A stretch of DNA of 61,498 bases from Vibrio intestinalis. GTDB lineage: Bacteria > Pseudomonadota > Gammaproteobacteria > Enterobacterales > Vibrionaceae. Below are positions 17,755 through 26,581 of the stretch, one piece after another (position 1 is the first letter of the stretch; every line of letters starts with the position of its first letter). The notes under the pieces were generated by a model. That model saw only the letters and a list, made by a program, of their open reading frames with translations. It did no database searches and had not been told where the DNA came from. The stretch is taken from the NCBI RefSeq assembly GCF_025195085.2, contig NZ_JANAVY020000021.1, positions 1 to 61,498 on the forward strand, in the 5' to 3' direction. Made by a program: the position numbers and the translations under genes.

Positions 17755-18120
17755 ATGAACAAATTGATGCTTGCAACTGTACTTACTCTAGCGCCTGCTA
17801 TTGCAATGGCAAACGGCCACGGTGATAAACAACAGCCAATTCAATACCAAGGCCCTGTAGACATCACTTCTGTGGCAACGTTACTACAAGACACCAGCAT
17901 GTTTACTGAGAAAAATGTGGTAGTTGAAGGCTTCCTTGTTAAGCAAATTAACCAAGAAGCTTATGTGTTTAGCGATGGTAACGCAGAAATCCGAGTTGAG
18001 CTTGACGATGACATCCGCCTAAACCAAGCGATTAATGCGACAACGCGTTTACGTCTATACGGTGAATACGAAGGCGGCTCTACCCCCGAAATTGATGTGG
18101 ATAACCTTCAAGTGCTGTAA
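17755..18120 (+). CDS. YgiW/YdeI-family OB-fold periplasmic protein
   Basis: From the ATG at 17755 the protein has 121 residues, a signal peptide (cleavage after AMA at about 20) and the BOF-domain pattern: YQGPVDITSVATLL, then NVVVEGFLVKQINQEAYVFSDGNAEIRVELDD and YGEYEG near the end. AGGA lies seven bases before this ATG, and the longer frame from 17635 would place the signal peptide 40 residues inside, so it is rejected. Relatives in enterics (YgiW, YdeI, VisP) help in stress tolerance or bind peptidoglycan. It may be co-transcribed with the next gene 80 bases on. Confidence 0.88.
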   Translation: MNKLMLATVLTLAPAIAMANGHGDKQQPIQYQGPVDITSVATLLQDTSMFTEKNVVVEGFLVKQINQEAYVFSDGNAEIRVELDDDIRLNQAINATTRLRLYGEYEGGSTPEIDVDNLQVL

Positions 18121-18201
18121 ATCTCTTGGGTTTAACAGTAAACTATTATGGCTTGCTTATTGCAGGCCATTTTAGTTATAGATGTTGGCCGGAGATCCAT
18201 T

Positions 18202-18720
18202 TTGAAAAAGCGAATCCTAGCAGGCGCACTGAGTACACTTGCTTTAGTACCTCAAGCGTTTGGTAATAATTTTAATTACAACTACTTAGAGTTCCGCACG
18301 GCAGTTGACCCTACGTTTACTGGCGTTGAATTTAGTGGCTTACTAATGGAGAACGTTCACTTTGTCGCACGTGCTGACAGCCAATTTTCTGGCGATGTTG
18401 ACCTAGCAGCAGGTGTTGGCTTTAACGGACCTCTTAACCAGTTTGCGGATGTATTTGGTCAAGCTCTGTTTCACAGCACAACCTTTCCTGATGAAATGAA
18501 CCGCGATCGTCAAAACGCCGCTGAAATTAACATCGGTTTGCGCTTATGGTTGGCGGATCAAATTGAGGCGACGACTCGAGTTGGTCGCCTTGATGAACGT
18601 TCAATTTTCCATGCGGGTCTTCGTTTCCACTCTACTGAACAACTTTCTCTTTCTGCAGAAACTCGCAACTACGGTTTATACGGCCCACAGATTTCTATGT
18701 CGGTACGTTTTCAGTACTAA
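18202..18720 (+). CDS. Small outer-membrane beta-barrel protein
   Basis: The start is most likely the TTG at 18202, because GGAG lies seven bases upstream and the product then begins with a typical signal peptide (LKKRILAGALSTLALVPQAFG). The mature part of about 150 residues shows alternating strands (NYLEFRTAVD, VHFVARADSQF, AEINIGLRLWL, LSLSAETRNYGLY) and ends in FQY, an outer-membrane barrel C-terminal signature. I do not recognise a named family. A terminator follows at 18736. Confidence 0.7.
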   Translation: MKKRILAGALSTLALVPQAFGNNFNYNYLEFRTAVDPTFTGVEFSGLLMENVHFVARADSQFSGDVDLAAGVGFNGPLNQFADVFGQALFHSTTFPDEMNRDRQNAAEINIGLRLWLADQIEATTRVGRLDERSIFHAGLRFHSTEQLSLSAETRNYGLYGPQISMSVRFQY

Positions 18721-18735
18721 CCCCTGTAGCATGAT

Positions 18736-18765
18736 AAACTGCCAATAACTTTTTTGGCAGTTTTT
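18736..18765 (+). terminator. Terminator after the small barrel gene
   Basis: AAACTGCCAA pairs with TTGGCAGTTT across a short T-rich loop and is followed by further T residues. Confidence 0.8.
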
Positions 18766-18924
18766 ACCTCGCCTAATTCGCTATAGTTATAATTAGATAT
18801 GCTTTATTTTATAAAGTAAAAAAATTATGAATCTAGATCTAATTATTGCAAAATGTAACAAGTCAAAACACTAAACCACTGCTATTCTCCGCGCGCTCAA
18901 ATAGACATAGGGGAACAGTTGTAT

Positions 18925-20805
18925 ATGTCAGTGTTATCAATTAAAAATAAACTTACTTTGGCTTTTGTTTTGGCAATCCTCGTCATGACGGCTGCCCAAA
19001 CATTCATTACTGGTCGCCAAATGCTTAGCGAAACCAAGCGATCTATTACTCAATATGGAACGACGTTGGTCGATGGGCATATTGCCGCAATGGATAAGTG
19101 GATTGAATCAAAAGTGTCGATTCTGTCTGCGGCGACGAACTCATTCACCCACTCCAATAATCCGCGCACTTACCTTGCGCAAAGCTCATCTGCAGGTGAG
19201 TTTCAAATTGTATATGCTGGTTTGTCAGATGGCCGATTCGTCCAAGGCGTCGATCTTCCTGTACCTGAGGGTTTTGACCCACGCACTCGCAGTTGGTATC
19301 AACAAGCGGAAACAACTAACCGAGTCGCCATTACTGAGCCCTACTTCGATGCGGGCACTGGTAAACTGGTGGTTACCATCGCTCAGCCATTTAACACTCA
19401 AGGACAATCTGGCGTACTCGGCGCAGATGTGGTGATTGATGCTTTAGTATCAGATGTGGTTAGCCTCGATGAACAAGGAGTATTCTCTTTCCTTGTAAAC
19501 AGCAAAGGTAAGATCGTCGCTCATAAAGATTCGTCCCTAACGCTTAAGAACCTTAGCGCGATTTCAAATGACCTGAATATGACTCTAATCGAGCGCCTAT
19601 CCAACAAGGCCGAGTTAGAAGAGACCTCAATTTCTGGCGTTACTTCACTTATTACTACGCGCTCAGTGCCGAACACTGATTGGTACTTAGCGCTTGTGAT
19701 TGATAAAGAACATGCGTTTCAAGCTCACCGTCAACTTGTCAAAGACTCTACCATCATGAGTGTACTGCAAGTGGTAATGATTGCCTTAATCTCGTTGTTC
19801 ATTATCAAAAAGGCCTTGAGTCCACTCGGCACTTTATCTGACTCGATTGCCGATCTATCGGCAGGAAATGGCGACCTCACCAAGCGAATCGAGGTGAAAT
19901 CTCAAGACGAGATTGGTATTTTGGCAACTCACGTCAATGCCTTCATCGCGAAACTGCAAGAGATGGTTGGCGATATTTCTCACTCGTCCCATAGCCTTGA
20001 TGAGCAATCGAAAGTCAGCACTAAAGTGGCTCGAAAAATCAGTGATGAGCTGCAAGTTCAACTCAATGAAGTATCGCAAATTGCCACGGCGGTACATGAA
20101 ATGTCGGCCACTGCTGAAGAAGTAGCGAACAATGCGAAAGCGACAGCAGAATCTGCAGTTGAATCGACCGATCATTGTGACAAAGGCAAACAGGTGATTG
20201 TACGCAACCAAGAATCAATCACTAACCTTGCCGTTCAAGTAGAAAACGCAGCCAAAGTGATTGGCGAGTTAGAGCGCAACGCGCTTGATATCAACACCAT
20301 TCTTTCTACCATCAGCGACATTGCTGAGCAAACCAACCTACTAGCGCTTAATGCGGCTATTGAAGCAGCTCGCGCAGGCGAACAAGGCCGTGGTTTTGCC
20401 GTAGTTGCAGATGAAGTTCGCGTACTTTCACAGCGCACCCACAGCTCTACGGAAGAAATTCGCCAAATGATTGAAAGCTTGCAGAAAAACAGCGTAGAAG
20501 CAGTTGAGTCTATGCAGCAAAGCCAACAATTAGCGGCTTCAAGTGTCGATGACGCGAACGATGCAACCGCGGCTCTGGAACAAATTGCCGTTTCGATTCA
20601 GCAAATTTCAGATATGGCATCACAGATTTCTAATGCGGCCAGTGAACAACGCACAGTAACGGAAGAAGTGAGCATGAACATCCAGCAAGCGAATGATGTG
20701 TCTAACCGCCTATCTGATCAAGCTGACAGCTCTCGCGCGCTATCTGAGGATTTACGCGGAATCGCTAAGCGATTGCATAAACAAGTGCAAATGTTTAAAC
20801 ACTAA
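18925..20805 (+). CDS. Methyl-accepting chemotaxis protein with dCache-type sensor
   Basis: About 626 residues. A first membrane helix lies near 10-28, a periplasmic double-Cache-type sensor spans about 35-275 (with the RSWYQQA and VAITEPYFDAGTGKLVVTIAQPF motifs), a second helix lies near 278-298, then comes a HAMP domain and the cytoplasmic signalling hairpin with the invariant tip segment EQTNLLALNAAIEAARAGE. There is no C-terminal CheR-docking pentapeptide. The ATG at 18925 is chosen; a TTG at 18919 sits at a better distance from the GGGGA motif and adds two residues, so the start is uncertain. The YFDAGTGKLV pattern fits receptors for amino acids, but the ligand cannot be read. Confidence 0.93.
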   Translation: MSVLSIKNKLTLAFVLAILVMTAAQTFITGRQMLSETKRSITQYGTTLVDGHIAAMDKWIESKVSILSAATNSFTHSNNPRTYLAQSSSAGEFQIVYAGLSDGRFVQGVDLPVPEGFDPRTRSWYQQAETTNRVAITEPYFDAGTGKLVVTIAQPFNTQGQSGVLGADVVIDALVSDVVSLDEQGVFSFLVNSKGKIVAHKDSSLTLKNLSAISNDLNMTLIERLSNKAELEETSISGVTSLITTRSVPNTDWYLALVIDKEHAFQAHRQLVKDSTIMSVLQVVMIALISLFIIKKALSPLGTLSDSIADLSAGNGDLTKRIEVKSQDEIGILATHVNAFIAKLQEMVGDISHSSHSLDEQSKVSTKVARKISDELQVQLNEVSQIATAVHEMSATAEEVANNAKATAESAVESTDHCDKGKQVIVRNQESITNLAVQVENAAKVIGELERNALDINTILSTISDIAEQTNLLALNAAIEAARAGEQGRGFAVVADEVRVLSQRTHSSTEEIRQMIESLQKNSVEAVESMQQSQQLAASSVDDANDATAALEQIAVSIQQISDMASQISNAASEQRTVTEEVSMNIQQANDVSNRLSDQADSSRALSEDLRGIAKRLHKQVQMFKH

Positions 20806-20820
20806 CAATTCGTTAAGTTC

Positions 20821-20854
20821 AAACAGCGCTGACAACTCACTGTCAGCGCTGTTT
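20821..20854. terminator. Bidirectional terminator between the chemoreceptor gene and cra
   Basis: A 14-bp arm AAACAGCGCTGACA pairs with its complement around ACTCAC. The stem ends in A/T runs and lies between two converging genes. Confidence 0.75.
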
Positions 20855-20886
20855 CATTTCTATTCCAGCACAAGTTAACGTGCCAA

Positions 20887-21864
20887 TTAACGAACCACAA
20901 TCTTACGCGGCACAAGCTCGATGCCTGCTTCATATCGTTTCGCCGCGCCATTCAGTGCCAGCGCTAATGCACTGTCTGCAATCAGCTCAAACTGCTGCTG
21001 CATCGAATTGATCTTAATTGGTAAAAAATCCAGCAGTCGGTTGTCACCAAAAGTGGCTAATTTAATTTTTGCCATTAAATGTGGCTGCTCTAACAGTACA
21101 TCCAGTACGCCTTCAAGCAAGGTATACGACGTCGTAATGATGGCTTGCGGCAAGTCGCCCTCATTAACCCATTGGCTAAACAGACGACGGCCTTCTTCTC
21201 GATTAAAATGCTCACCATATCTTGCGATCATCTCTATTTGCTTCTGCGTCGCCACCGACTTCACGCCCAGCTCTCGCTCTTTTGATACGTTTAGCTCTGG
21301 CAAAGCTCCAATCACCCCAACCCTAGTGACACTGTCACCACAAACAGAATCCGCTAACTCGTAAGCACCACTAAAGTCCTCACTGATTACACAGCAAAAT
21401 AGCTCGTCGTCTAATGCACGGTCTATCGCTACGACAGGCGTGCCCTTCTGCTGAAGGGTAAAATAGAACTCGTTGGCATCGGTGAGACAACTGGCGACAA
21501 ATAGCGCATCTATCTTGCGGCTAACCAAAGCTGAAACAACAGCTTGTTCGGTTTCTGGATTATCATCTGAGCAAGCAATCAGTATCTGATAGCCCGCTTT
21601 GCGGGAATTTTGCTCTAGCAATTTAGCCAAACGCGCATAACTGGTGTTTTCTAAATCTGGAATGACCAAGCCAAATGAACGGCTAGACCCCACGCGTAGA
21701 GAGCTGGCGGCTAAATCTGGGCGGTAATTGTGTTGCTCTACTACCACCATCACTTTCTTCTGCGTTTTTTCACTAATGCGGTACTTTTGCGCTTTGCCAT
21801 TGATTACATAACTGGCGGTTGTTTTCGATACTCCAGCCAATTTTGCTATTTCATCTAGTGTCAT
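20887..21864 (-). CDS. cra: Catabolite repressor/activator Cra (FruR)
   Basis: The 325-residue LacI-family protein begins with the helix-turn-helix MTLDEIAKLAGVSKTTASYVINGKAQ, a close match to enteric Cra, followed by the hinge (YRPDLAASSLR) and a periplasmic-binding-protein-like effector domain (SFGLVIPDLENTSYARLAKLLEQ). Cra binds operators of the form GCTGAATCGATTCAGC and is released by fructose 1-phosphate (or fructose 1,6-bisphosphate). It is divergent from fruBKA, and three sites of exactly that type lie in the shared 228-bp region, so control of fru is a direct inference. E. coli Cra is not linked to fru; the linkage here is the Vibrio arrangement. Confidence 0.95.
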   Translation of the reverse strand: MTLDEIAKLAGVSKTTASYVINGKAQKYRISEKTQKKVMVVVEQHNYRPDLAASSLRVGSSRSFGLVIPDLENTSYARLAKLLEQNSRKAGYQILIACSDDNPETEQAVVSALVSRKIDALFVASCLTDANEFYFTLQQKGTPVVAIDRALDDELFCCVISEDFSGAYELADSVCGDSVTRVGVIGALPELNVSKERELGVKSVATQKQIEMIARYGEHFNREEGRRLFSQWVNEGDLPQAIITTSYTLLEGVLDVLLEQPHLMAKIKLATFGDNRLLDFLPIKINSMQQQFELIADSALALALNGAAKRYEAGIELVPRKIVVR

Positions 21865-21934
21865 ATCTGCTCGTGCTTTCTGTGCATTCGATCAAAGTTT
21901 ATGAACTATGATCATTGGAATGTTTGCATTATAG

Positions 21935-21950
21935 ACTGAACCGATTCAGC
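21935..21950. promoter_or_regulatory. Cra operator 1 (near cra)
   Basis: ACTGAACCGATTCAGC, 14 of 16 bases of the Cra consensus palindrome. It lies 71 bases before the cra start and its centre is 22 bp (about two helical turns) from that of operator 2. It may also serve cra autoregulation. Confidence 0.8.
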
Positions 21951-21956
21951 ATTAAA

Positions 21957-21972
21957 GCTGAAAGGATTCAGC
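21957..21972. promoter_or_regulatory. Cra operator 2
   Basis: GCTGAAAGGATTCAGC, matching the Cra consensus in both outer half-sites and differing only in the two or three centre bases. Confidence 0.8.
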
Positions 21973-22040
21973 AAACATCAGCAACATCACAGTTTTGTCT
22001 AATTTAGACCACTGCATCGGTTTGCTGAATTTTTTTAAAC

Positions 22041-22064
22041 TTTAGCTGAATCGATTCAGCTAAA
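22041..22064. promoter_or_regulatory. Cra operator 3, a 24-bp perfect palindrome
   Basis: The core GCTGAATCGATTCAGC at 22045-22060 is the exact Cra consensus, and the symmetry extends four more bases on each side (TTTA and TAAA), giving a perfect 24-bp palindrome. It ends 29 bases before the fruB ATG, so bound Cra would block the fru promoter or early transcript. Confidence 0.88.
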
Positions 22065-22092
22065 CGTAATAATCAAATAATTCGAGGCTAAT

Positions 22093-23229
22093 ATGCTTAC
22101 ATTAACCACGACAGATATTTCACTTGCTCAAACTCACACAGATAAGTTGTCAGCGATTGATTTTCTCGCACAACAACTTACTCAGCGCGGCTTAGTAAAA
22201 GCAGATTACGTGCAAGGTATGAAAAACCGTGAGGCGCAAAACTCCACATATCTTGGCAACGGTATCGCAATTCCTCACGGTACGACCGACACTCGCCACT
22301 TAGTTGAAAAGACTGGCGTTGCCATCGCCCACTTCCCTAACGGTATTGACTGGGGTGAAGGTAATCGTGTCTACCTCGCTATTGGTATCGCGGCGAAAAG
22401 TGATGAGCACTTGGGCATACTAAAACAACTGACCAAAGTACTTTCCGCTGATGGGGTTGAACAAGCTCTGAAAAATGCCAAGAACGAACAAGAAATCATC
22501 GCTCTACTTGAAGGCAATACTCAGCTCAGCATTAACTTTGATGCCTCACAAATTCAGTTAGACTTCCCTGCCAGTGATATGGTGCAAATGACAGCCGTGG
22601 CCGCTGGCCTTCTAAAAAACAGCGGTTGTGCAAGCAGCGAACTAGTTGCTGATTTCGTATCGCAATCCCCTACTCATCTGGGCGAAGGCGTATGGCTTGC
22701 TTGTTCAAGTAAAGGCGTTTCACAAAGTGGTATGTCATTTGTCACTACGGCCAACCAATGTCGCTATGAACAACAAGATGTACGCACACTGATTGGCTTT
22801 GCTGCTTGTAATAGCGCTCACCACTCTCAGCTAAAAACCATTACAGAAATGCTCGGTAATGGAGAAATTGGCAAATTGAACACCCTTAATGTATTGCAAT
22901 TACTATCGATGTTTGGCGATTCAACCCCCGATGAAAGTCAACCAACGGATAGCAGCAACAGCCAAACCTTTACCATCAAGAACGCGCATGGTTTACACGC
23001 TCGTCCAGGTGCCATGTTAGTCGCTTGCGCGAAGAAGTTTGATGCAGCCATTGCAGTACGAAACCTTGACACTGACAGCCAACAAGTAAATGCGAAGAGC
23101 TTAATGAAAGTCATCGCACTTGGCGTAAAACATGGCCACAAACTTGAATTTTCAGCCGATGGCCACGATGCACAGGCGGCATTAGAGGCGATTGGCCAAG
23201 CGATTCAATCTGGCCTTGGTGAAGGGTAA
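22093..23229 (+). CDS. fruB: Fructose PTS diphosphoryl transfer protein (EIIA-HPr)
   Basis: The 378-residue protein has an N-terminal EIIA-Fru domain (active His62 in GIAIPHGTTDTRH), a central M domain, and a C-terminal HPr-like domain with the phospho-His302 in HGLHARPGAM. Length matches E. coli FruB (376). It relays phosphate from EI to the FruA EIIB domain. GAGG lies five bases before the ATG. It opens the fruBKA operon under Cra control. Confidence 0.96.
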   Translation: MLTLTTTDISLAQTHTDKLSAIDFLAQQLTQRGLVKADYVQGMKNREAQNSTYLGNGIAIPHGTTDTRHLVEKTGVAIAHFPNGIDWGEGNRVYLAIGIAAKSDEHLGILKQLTKVLSADGVEQALKNAKNEQEIIALLEGNTQLSINFDASQIQLDFPASDMVQMTAVAAGLLKNSGCASSELVADFVSQSPTHLGEGVWLACSSKGVSQSGMSFVTTANQCRYEQQDVRTLIGFAACNSAHHSQLKTITEMLGNGEIGKLNTLNVLQLLSMFGDSTPDESQPTDSSNSQTFTIKNAHGLHARPGAMLVACAKKFDAAIAVRNLDTDSQQVNAKSLMKVIALGVKHGHKLEFSADGHDAQAALEAIGQAIQSGLGEG

Positions 23230-23239
23230 GGAAATAACT

Positions 23240-24190
23240 ATGACCAACAAAGTTGTCACCATTACATTAAACCCTGCTCTGGATCTAACTGGCCATCTTG
23301 ACCAACTAAACCTCGGCAGCGTAAGCCTTGTTGAGCAAAGTGATCTTCATGCGGCAGGCAAAGGCGTGAACGTAGCGAAGGTATTGTCCGATTTGGGCGC
23401 AGAGGTCACTGTTACTGGTTTCCTAGGTCAGGACAACCAAGAGATGTTCTGCCAACTCTTTAACCAAATGGGTGCGAACGATCAATTTGTCAGAGTGGTC
23501 GGTTCAACGCGCATTAACGTTAAGTTAGTGGAAAAAAGCGGCGCAGTGAACGATATCAACTTCCCTGGTGTAACCGTTACTCAATCCGATATCGAGAAGT
23601 TTGAATCCACGCTGGATGTACTTTGCGACCAGCATGAATACTTCGTGTTTGCTGGCAGCTTGCCAAACGGAGTCACTCCTGAGCTCGCAGCAACATGGGT
23701 ATCACGGCTACAACAACGTGGCAAGAAAGTCCTATTTGACTCTAGCCGCGCAGCACTTCAAACCGGAATCAAAGCGAAACCTTGGTTAATTAAGCCCAAC
23801 GACGAAGAACTCGCTCAGTTGGTTAATCAGCCATTAGAGTCTCAACAAGCATGCCAATCTGCTGCGGAGTCATTAGTCGAAACGGGTATCGAGAACATCG
23901 TTGTCTCTATGGGCGCTGAAGGTGTGCTTTGGCTTAATCAAGGTGAATGGCTGCACGCCCAACCACCAAAAATGTCAGTCGTAAGCACAGTTGGTGCTGG
24001 CGATACCTTGGTTGCTGGCCTTTGTTATGGCCACATGAAGCAAATGCCTAAAGAACAGCTCATCAGCTTTGCTACTGCGCTTTCTGCCCTAGCCGTCAGT
24101 CAAGTCGGCGTTGGAATCGAAAGTTTAGAGCAAGTGAAATCATTACAACAACAAGTACATACCAATCCAATTTCGTCGTTAAACGAATAA
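23240..24190 (+). CDS. fruK: 1-phosphofructokinase
   Basis: From the ATG at 23240 (AAGGA seven bases upstream, ten bases after the fruB stop) the protein has 316 residues. It starts VVTITLNPALDLTGHL and contains the ribokinase/PfkB fingerprints: DLHAAGKGVNVAKVL near the N terminus and VSTVGAGDTLVAGLC near the C terminus, with the catalytic Asp in GAGDT. It phosphorylates fructose 1-phosphate to fructose 1,6-bisphosphate, removing the Cra inducer. The longer frame beginning at 23192 overlaps fruB and is rejected. Confidence 0.96.
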   Translation: MTNKVVTITLNPALDLTGHLDQLNLGSVSLVEQSDLHAAGKGVNVAKVLSDLGAEVTVTGFLGQDNQEMFCQLFNQMGANDQFVRVVGSTRINVKLVEKSGAVNDINFPGVTVTQSDIEKFESTLDVLCDQHEYFVFAGSLPNGVTPELAATWVSRLQQRGKKVLFDSSRAALQTGIKAKPWLIKPNDEELAQLVNQPLESQQACQSAAESLVETGIENIVVSMGAEGVLWLNQGEWLHAQPPKMSVVSTVGAGDTLVAGLCYGHMKQMPKEQLISFATALSALAVSQVGVGIESLEQVKSLQQQVHTNPISSLNE

Positions 24191-24205
24191 TAAAAGGTCG
24201 TCATT

Positions 24206-25921
24206 ATGAAAATCGCGATTATTACCGCTTGTCCAAGTGGTGTTGCCAACAGCACCATTGCTGCTGGATTACTTGAAAAATCAGCCATCAAAAATGGCTA
24301 TACCGCTTTTGTAGAAGCGCAATCGAGTGTCATCCCTCATACGCCACTTAACTCTGAACAAATTGAACAATCTGATGTAGTAATTATCGCTGCTAGTACA
24401 GATGTTGATGATACGCGCTTCCTGGGTAAAAAAGTTTACCGCGCTCAAATCAGCCAAGTTCTTGCTGATGCGGACAGTGTGATTGAAAAAGCCAACAATG
24501 AAGCTGAAACACTGACGCAAAGCTCTGCACCTGCTGAAATTGCGGTCAACTCTACGTCAGGCGCAAAACGCATTGTTGCAATTACCGCTTGCCCGACTGG
24601 TGTTGCGCACACTTTCATGGCGGCAGAAGCATTAGAAGAACACGCAGCGTCAATGGGCCACCAAATCAAGGTTGAAACACGCGGCTCAGTTGGCGCAAAA
24701 AATCAGCTTACCGCTCAAGATATTGAGCAAGCAGATCTTGTCATCATCGCTGCTGATATTGAAGTACCTTTGGAGCGCTTTAATGGCAAACGCTTATACA
24801 AAACCAGTACAGGATTAGCCCTAAAGAAAACTCAGCAAGAGATTTCGCTCGCCTTTGAACAAGCAAGCGTATTTAGCGCAGGCTCTTCCGACTCTCAACC
24901 GGCAACAGAAGAGAAAAAAGGCGTGTATAAGCACCTCATGACAGGTGTTTCTCACATGCTACCAGTGGTGGTTGCCGGTGGTTTGATCATCGCGCTGTCT
25001 TTTGTATTCGGTATTAAAGCGTTCGAACAAGAAGGCACCTTAGCCGCTGCATTAATGACTATCGGCGGTGGCTCTGCTTTTGCTTTGATGATTCCGGTTC
25101 TTGCGGGTTTCATTGCTTTCTCTATCGCTGACCGCCCAGGTCTTGCACCTGGTTTAATTGGCGGTATGTTAGCTAGCTCTACTGGCGCAGGCTTTTTAGG
25201 TGGTATTGCCGCTGGTTTCATCGCGGGTTACAGCGCTAAGTTCATCGCGGATAAAGTGCAATTGCCACAATCGATGGAAGCCCTTAAGCCGATTTTGATC
25301 ATTCCGTTTATCGCGAGTTTATTCACGGGCTTGGTAATGATCTACATTGTCGGTGGCCCTGTTGCTGGCATTATGGCGTCAATGACTGAGTTCCTGAATA
25401 ACATGGGCTCGGCGAACGCGGTATTACTGGGTGTAGTACTTGGCGCAATGATGTGCTTCGATTTAGGTGGCCCTATCAACAAAGCTGCTTACACATTCGG
25501 TGTTGGTCTATTAGCTTCTCAAACTTATGCGCCAATGGCTGCAATTATGGCTGCGGGTATGGTACCTGCACTAGGTATGGGTTTAGCCACTTTCCTTGCT
25601 AAAGACAAATTTGAAAAAGGTGAGCAAGAAGCGGGTAAAGCATCATTTGTACTAGGTCTATGCTTTATCTCTGAAGGTGCGATTCCATTCGCAGCAAAAG
25701 ATCCTATGCGCGTTATCCCTGCATGTATGGCTGGCGGTGCTTTAACTGGCGCACTTTCAATGCTTGTAGGCGCTAAGTTGATGGCGCCACATGGCGGTTT
25801 ATTCGTATTGTTGATTCCAAATGCAATCACGCCGGTATTCATGTACTTGGTAGCCATTGCAGCGGGTACTGCGGTAACGGGTCTAAGCTACGCCTTCCTA
25901 AAGCAGCGTGCAGCAAAATAA
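24206..25921 (+). CDS. fruA: Fructose PTS EIIBC component with two cysteine-bearing EIIB domains
   Basis: The 571-residue permease begins with an EIIB-like domain (Cys9 in ITACPSGVANS), then a canonical EIIB (Cys129 in ITACPTGVAHTF), then an EIIC membrane domain from about 240 with eight or more helices and the SIADRPGLAPG and GGPINKAAY motifs. In E. coli FruA the first EIIB' domain, as I remember it, has no such cysteine, so the Vibrio protein may keep two phosphorylatable sites. It lacks the HTF that follows the active Cys in the second domain (HNS-like ANST instead), so it may still be a docking domain. It imports fructose as fructose 1-phosphate. Confidence 0.96.
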   Translation: MKIAIITACPSGVANSTIAAGLLEKSAIKNGYTAFVEAQSSVIPHTPLNSEQIEQSDVVIIAASTDVDDTRFLGKKVYRAQISQVLADADSVIEKANNEAETLTQSSAPAEIAVNSTSGAKRIVAITACPTGVAHTFMAAEALEEHAASMGHQIKVETRGSVGAKNQLTAQDIEQADLVIIAADIEVPLERFNGKRLYKTSTGLALKKTQQEISLAFEQASVFSAGSSDSQPATEEKKGVYKHLMTGVSHMLPVVVAGGLIIALSFVFGIKAFEQEGTLAAALMTIGGGSAFALMIPVLAGFIAFSIADRPGLAPGLIGGMLASSTGAGFLGGIAAGFIAGYSAKFIADKVQLPQSMEALKPILIIPFIASLFTGLVMIYIVGGPVAGIMASMTEFLNNMGSANAVLLGVVLGAMMCFDLGGPINKAAYTFGVGLLASQTYAPMAAIMAAGMVPALGMGLATFLAKDKFEKGEQEAGKASFVLGLCFISEGAIPFAAKDPMRVIPACMAGGALTGALSMLVGAKLMAPHGGLFVLLIPNAITPVFMYLVAIAAGTAVTGLSYAFLKQRAAK

Positions 25922-25965
25922 ACGCTTGCAGCTAAGCTCATCACTGTTTAGAAGTAACCAATAAT

Positions 25966-25995
25966 AAAAAAGCACCTCAAATGAGGTGCTTTTTT
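25966..25995. terminator. Bidirectional terminator between fruA and the small secreted-protein gene
   Basis: GCACCTCA pairs with TGAGGTGC around AA, with six A residues before and six T residues after, so it works for both converging genes. Confidence 0.9.
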
Positions 25996-26014
25996 GATTC
26001 TTCAAACGCTTCGA

Positions 26015-26314
26015 TTAGTTATCAATGCGAATAGCTTGACGGTCAACGTAAACGTTATTGCCTGTTTTCAACTCAACTTCAACGTAGCCAAGTTTAGGGA
26101 ATTTTTTCACTAGCTCACCGCGACGTTTGCGATCAGTCACTTTACAACCATCAGGTAGGTTAGCCAGTTTAGTACGGTCTTTACGCTTCATGAACGTGTT
26201 CATTGCACTTTGAGAGTGACAGAATACGCGCTTCTTCTCGATGACTACATCAACGTTAGCCATTGCTGAAAAAGAAAATGACAGACCTAAAACAACTAAT
26301 GCTAATTTCTTCAT
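26015..26314 (-). CDS. Small secreted basic protein, unknown
   Basis: The 99-residue protein has a clear signal peptide (KKLALVVLGLSFSFSAMA, cleavage near residue 19) and a mature part of 80 residues that is strongly basic (many KR and RK pairs) with two cysteines about 25 residues apart, likely one disulfide. The end (YVEVELKTGNNVYVDRQAIRI) has the look of a small beta-barrel such as an SH3-like fold, but I do not recognise a family. It is a single gene with a terminator downstream; its start faces the glgC promoter region, so the two are divergent. Confidence 0.75.
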   Translation of the reverse strand: MKKLALVVLGLSFSFSAMANVDVVIEKKRVFCHSQSAMNTFMKRKDRTKLANLPDGCKVTDRKRRGELVKKFPKLGYVEVELKTGNNVYVDRQAIRIDN

Positions 26315-26401
26315 TTTTAAACCCTATTTATTTGGTATGCCATTCAATATATCAAACCAAAATTATAAAGAACAGCGTTTCTTTTAATTTTCGTTGTTTT
26401 T

Positions 26402-26464
26402 TTGCACAAAAATGGAACTGACCTTCCACATCATTTTGGTGCAACAGACATTTTTATTGCACAA
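26402..26464. promoter_or_regulatory. Three TTGCAC repeats before glgC
   Basis: A 13-bp motif at 26402-26414 (TTGCACAAAAATG) is repeated inverted at 26432-26444 with 12 of 13 bases matching, and TTGCACAA occurs again directly at 26457-26464. The arms lie 18 bases apart in the divergent region of glgC and the small secreted-protein gene. The half-site recalls NtrC (TGCACY-N4-TGGTGCA), but no sigma-54 promoter follows, so the binding factor is open. Confidence 0.45.
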
Positions 26465-26581
26465 GTTTGAGACAACGCTTGCTATTCGCCACTCCAAATA
26501 TTCATAAAAACCAGTCACTTCCAATCTGGTCTATTTCTTGTACTACTCTGGTTAGAACAATCCGTCATATAGGGAGATACC

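Noticed and set aside
20921..21364. 147-codon ORF on the plus strand
   Set aside because: Antisense to cra, which has clear domains; the product has an unnatural Ser/Cys-rich composition.
24952..25221. 89-codon ORF on the minus strand opposite fruA, and similar frames at 25525-25857
   Set aside because: Frames rich in Pro, Ala and Lys that mirror the hydrophobic EIIC coding sequence; no SD or domain.
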